From JBKEDC01 sp047972995 (GTDB taxonomy: Bacteria > Bacteroidota > Bacteroidia > Bacteroidales > Prolixibacteraceae), in the NCBI GenBank assembly GCA_047972995.1, contig JBKEBD010000042.1:1-39016 (forward strand): a stretch of DNA of 39,016 nt. Direction: 5' to 3'. Positions 36,308 to 39,016 of the stretch are shown in pieces (position 1 is the stretch's first letter; each line of letters starts with the position of its first letter). Both the position numbers and the translations under genes were made by a program. The notes under the pieces are model-generated. The model had not been told where the DNA came from and searched no databases. It worked only from the letters and a program-made list of their open reading frames with translations.

Positions 36308-39016
36308 ATGAAATTTATCAAACAAAATACAAAACTAAAAGGTTTAACACTAATTGCACTTCTAGTCATTGTTTCAATGGCTAACGCGCAAACCGGAAAG
36401 GTGTATCCAAAAACCGGTATCGTGAAGGGAGTGCTCGACAATGGGTTTACCTATTACTTGATGCAAAATCCGGTATCGCCGGGTAAGGTGAATTATTATC
36501 TCATGCAAGATGTTGGTGCCATATTGGAAGAAGACTCCCAAAACGGCTTAGCTCATTTCTTAGAACATATGGCATTTAACGGGACAAAGAATTTTCCTGA
36601 TGATGCTATTCTTAAATCATTTGAAAAACGAGGACTTAAAAGCAGTATAAATGCACACACCGGGGTTGATCAAACAGTTTACCATTTTACGAATATACCG
36701 ACCAAAGACCATGCATTTAATGATCAATGTTTGCTAATGCTTTATGATTGGTGTGATAACCTTACTCTAGATCAGGACAAGATAGATTCGGAAAGGTTGG
36801 TGATTTTAGAAGAAAAGAGAACTCGAAACAATTTGGATTTTCGAGTGAAGATGGCAAGTTATGAAGCAATGTTTAATGATTCGAAATATGCACATCGCAA
36901 TATAATAGGTATAGATGAAATTCTCAAAAATTTCAAACGAGAGGAACTCGTTAATTTTTATCATAAGTGGTATCGCTCAGATTTACAAGCCATAGTTGTG
37001 GTGGGTGATTTTAATCTGTATGAAACAGAGAAAAAGATTAAAACTCTCTTTTCTCAACTTCCCAAGGTAGAAAATCCGGCGGAACGCTACCACATTATCA
37101 TCCCCGATAATAAAGAAATATTATATAAACAGGTTCGAGATAAAGAGTGTAAAGATGCAAGCGTAAATATAAATGTAAGACATGATTTTCATAACACTCA
37201 AGATGAGAATAATCTGGCATTGTTGATAAATCAAATGATGAGTGCTCGAACTCGAGCATTATTGAAAAAAGATACGACTGATTTAAAAGCAGTGAATATT
37301 GCTTTTGCTCCGATAGCATATGGATATGGTCAATATGCTATGAGTGTTGTATATAAAAAAGGAAGAGCTAATGAGGGATTAAAAGCCGTTTTGGATATGC
37401 AAAAAGATATCTTGGAAAATGGATTTACGGAAGAAGAATTTGATGCTGCTAAAGATAGGTTTTTGAAGTATTTGAGAAGAAATGTGAAGGCAGGTGGTAG
37501 AATGACGAATGCGCAGTATTTTGAAAGCATAAAGAAAAACTATATTAATAAAATAGATATACTGGATGCGGCTTCGGATCTTAAAGAGTTTCAAGCGGTG
37601 ATGAAAAATCTTACCCTTGAAAATATTCAGGATAAAATGAATGAGCTATACAACGGGAAAAATAAATCTATCATTGCAATCGGAGGACTCCAAGATAAAT
37701 TAATGACCAAGGAAGAGGTGTTGGAGATAGATAAAAATAGTGTTCCCGTAAAAATACTTCCGGATAAAAACAACAAAGAAAAAGAACCTGCAACAGAAGC
37801 AGAAACAGCAATCAGTAATGTGAAGCTAATAGAAAACGATGCTGATCTTATTACTTCTCCGATTGACAAAATAAAAAAACTAGGCGATTTTCAAGCTGAG
37901 ATATGGACGTTGGAGAATGGAGCAACGGTTGTTTATAAGGAATGTAATTTGAATAAAAATTTAGTAAATGTTTATGCTGCAAGTTACGGGGGAACTTCTC
38001 AGCTAGGGGGAGATGCTTTGCTTAATGGCATGTTATTCTCTCAATTCACATCTGCTTTTGGCGTAGAGGGCATGTCGAGTGAAGAATTGAAATCGGCACT
38101 AAAAACAGCAAATACCAACAGCTCATTAAAGCTCAGCAATATTAGTGAAGAGCTCTTCTTTGCCAGTGATTATGCCAATGTGGAAACAATGTTTCAATTA
38201 TTGTATTGTCGATTTGAGAAACCCGCATTTTATGAAGATAAATTCAATGAAATATATAAGAAATTCAGCGAGGGGCTAAAAAATAAACCTAAAACTTATC
38301 AAAAGAGCTTGGGCGATTCTATAAAGTATCTGAAGTATGGAAAAGAGAGGTATATTCCGGTGAGTGAATCTTCATTAGAGAATGTGAGCCTGCAAAAGCT
38401 AGAGAAAGTTTACCGCGACAGATATAAAGACGCAAGTAATTTTACATTTTACATTGTGGGCGGAATTAGTAAAGCAAGGGCAAAGAAATTGGCAGAGAAG
38501 TATATTGGCTCTATAAGTTCTATACATAGCAATGAAAGTTTTAAGAATTATGAAAGCGGACTTGCATCCGGACGAGTGGATAAAACTTTCAAATTTGAAA
38601 TGGCAGAAAAGAAAGCCGGAATAATTTACACCATGAGTTCTAAAGAAGAATATTCTTCTAAGGTTTCGCTCACCGTAAATATACTCACCTCGTACCTCTC
38701 CGATAAATTGCAGAAGGTAATTCGAGATATGGAAAAGGGAACGTATGGTGTCTTTGTTAAACCTATTTCTAAACCAATAGCTGAATCGTCCAATGAAATG
38801 GGATTTGAGATTAGCTTTGACTGCAATCCGGAGCGAGCTGTCGATTTAAATAATACACTCAATGAAACTATGGATATTATTGTGGATATGGGAGTGCTCC
38901 CTGCTGATTTCGAGCTTATCAAGAAAAAACTGCGTCAACAAGGAAATACGCGAAGAGACAATATGTATTATATCAGTGCCATTAAGCATTATCTGAATTA
39001 CAAAGAAAATATTGAC
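36308..39016 (+). CDS. M16 (insulinase/PqqL-like) zinc peptidase, 3' end beyond the window
   Basis: 903 codons open to the window edge. Signal peptide (about 1-27: KGLTLIALLVIVSMANAQ). First M16 domain with the inverted zinc motif H83-F-L-E86-H87 in LAHFLEHMAFNGTKNF and the downstream glutamate in LVILEEKRTR (168-169). Further M16 domains follow, with KWYRSDLQAIVVVGDF and, in the second half, VYRDRYKDASNFTFYIVGGI. The second-half copy (about 530 onward) has no HxxEH, as in other two-lobed M16 enzymes. Likely periplasmic or surface protease acting on peptides released or imported by the PUL, as in similar SusC/D-DUF4959-DUF4998-M16 blocks. Family members are about 940 residues, so little is missing. 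Confidence 0.92.
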   Translation, partial: MKFIKQNTKLKGLTLIALLVIVSMANAQTGKVYPKTGIVKGVLDNGFTYYLMQNPVSPGKVNYYLMQDVGAILEEDSQNGLAHFLEHMAFNGTKNFPDDAILKSFEKRGLKSSINAHTGVDQTVYHFTNIPTKDHAFNDQCLLMLYDWCDNLTLDQDKIDSERLVILEEKRTRNNLDFRVKMASYEAMFNDSKYAHRNIIGIDEILKNFKREELVNFYHKWYRSDLQAIVVVGDFNLYETEKKIKTLFSQLPKVENPAERYHIIIPDNKEILYKQVRDKECKDASVNINVRHDFHNTQDENNLALLINQMMSARTRALLKKDTTDLKAVNIAFAPIAYGYGQYAMSVVYKKGRANEGLKAVLDMQKDILENGFTEEEFDAAKDRFLKYLRRNVKAGGRMTNAQYFESIKKNYINKIDILDAASDLKEFQAVMKNLTLENIQDKMNELYNGKNKSIIAIGGLQDKLMTKEEVLEIDKNSVPVKILPDKNNKEKEPATEAETAISNVKLIENDADLITSPIDKIKKLGDFQAEIWTLENGATVVYKECNLNKNLVNVYAASYGGTSQLGGDALLNGMLFSQFTSAFGVEGMSSEELKSALKTANTNSSLKLSNISEELFFASDYANVETMFQLLYCRFEKPAFYEDKFNEIYKKFSEGLKNKPKTYQKSLGDSIKYLKYGKERYIPVSESSLENVSLQKLEKVYRDRYKDASNFTFYIVGGISKARAKKLAEKYIGSISSIHSNESFKNYESGLASGRVDKTFKFEMAEKKAGIIYTMSSKEEYSSKVSLTVNILTSYLSDKLQKVIRDMEKGTYGVFVKPISKPIAESSNEMGFEISFDCNPERAVDLNNTLNETMDIIVDMGVLPADFELIKKKLRQQGNTRRDNMYYISAIKHYLNYKENID

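Noticed and set aside
1..39016. CRISPR array, rRNA operon, prophage or toxin-antitoxin module
   Set aside because: No regularly spaced identical repeats, rRNA sequence, phage genes or paired small toxin/antitoxin frames were seen.

Overview
The window reads as chromosome of a member of the Bacteroidota, most likely order Bacteroidales. Indicators are SusC/SusD-type outer-membrane pairs, DUF4959 and DUF4998 lipoproteins, a PCMD-domain lipoprotein, a DUF5686 outer-membrane protein, a C-terminal type IX secretion (T9SS) sorting domain, a two-subunit methylmalonyl-CoA mutase, tRNAs without encoded CCA, and several good matches to the Bacteroidota promoter (TTTG, about 19-22 bp, TAnnTTTG). Codon use is moderately AT-rich, more so at the right end. 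Species cannot be named from sequence alone.

Layout. 1-835: wreck of an IS66 transposase, then a non-coding gap. 836-3328: PhoB/PhoR-like two-component pair. 3329-3717: gap with degenerate 42-43 bp repeats and the pheS promoter. 3718-5343: pheS and a linked small membrane protein. 5344-7601: insertion-sequence graveyard, with a frameshifted IS5-family element (5553-6769) between two inverted 16-bp copies of one sequence, beside a decayed IS4-type transposase. 7602-10724: large multidomain secreted pectate lyase directly followed, in frame, by the severed tail of an outer-membrane beta-barrel gene. 11403-11777: tRNA operon Gly-Leu-Gly with promoter and terminator on the minus strand. 11848-16359: DUF5686 protein divergent from a beta-barrel/PCMD lipoprotein pair. 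16499-17857: mpl (murein recycling). 18194-22133: beta-helix surface lipoprotein followed by a LytS/LytTR sensor-regulator pair. 22426-26890: mutA and mutB for methylmalonyl-CoA/succinyl-CoA interconversion (propionate pathway), separated by a four-helix-bundle (23S intervening-sequence type) gene enclosed in a long inverted repeat. 26891-27866: non-coding region with a repeat and another IS4 scrap. 27867-39016: a polysaccharide-utilisation-type locus: SusC, SusD, DUF4959, DUF4998 and an M16 peptidase that runs off the window.

The PUL is striking because its first three genes carry five inactivating lesions (four frameshifts and one nonsense codon), while its last two genes and the housekeeping genes elsewhere are intact. 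The most unusual structure is at 24301-24724. The intervening-sequence-type gene sits in a hairpin-forming cassette that overlaps the mutA stop codon, an arrangement resembling a 23S rRNA intervening sequence but placed inside an mRNA operon.
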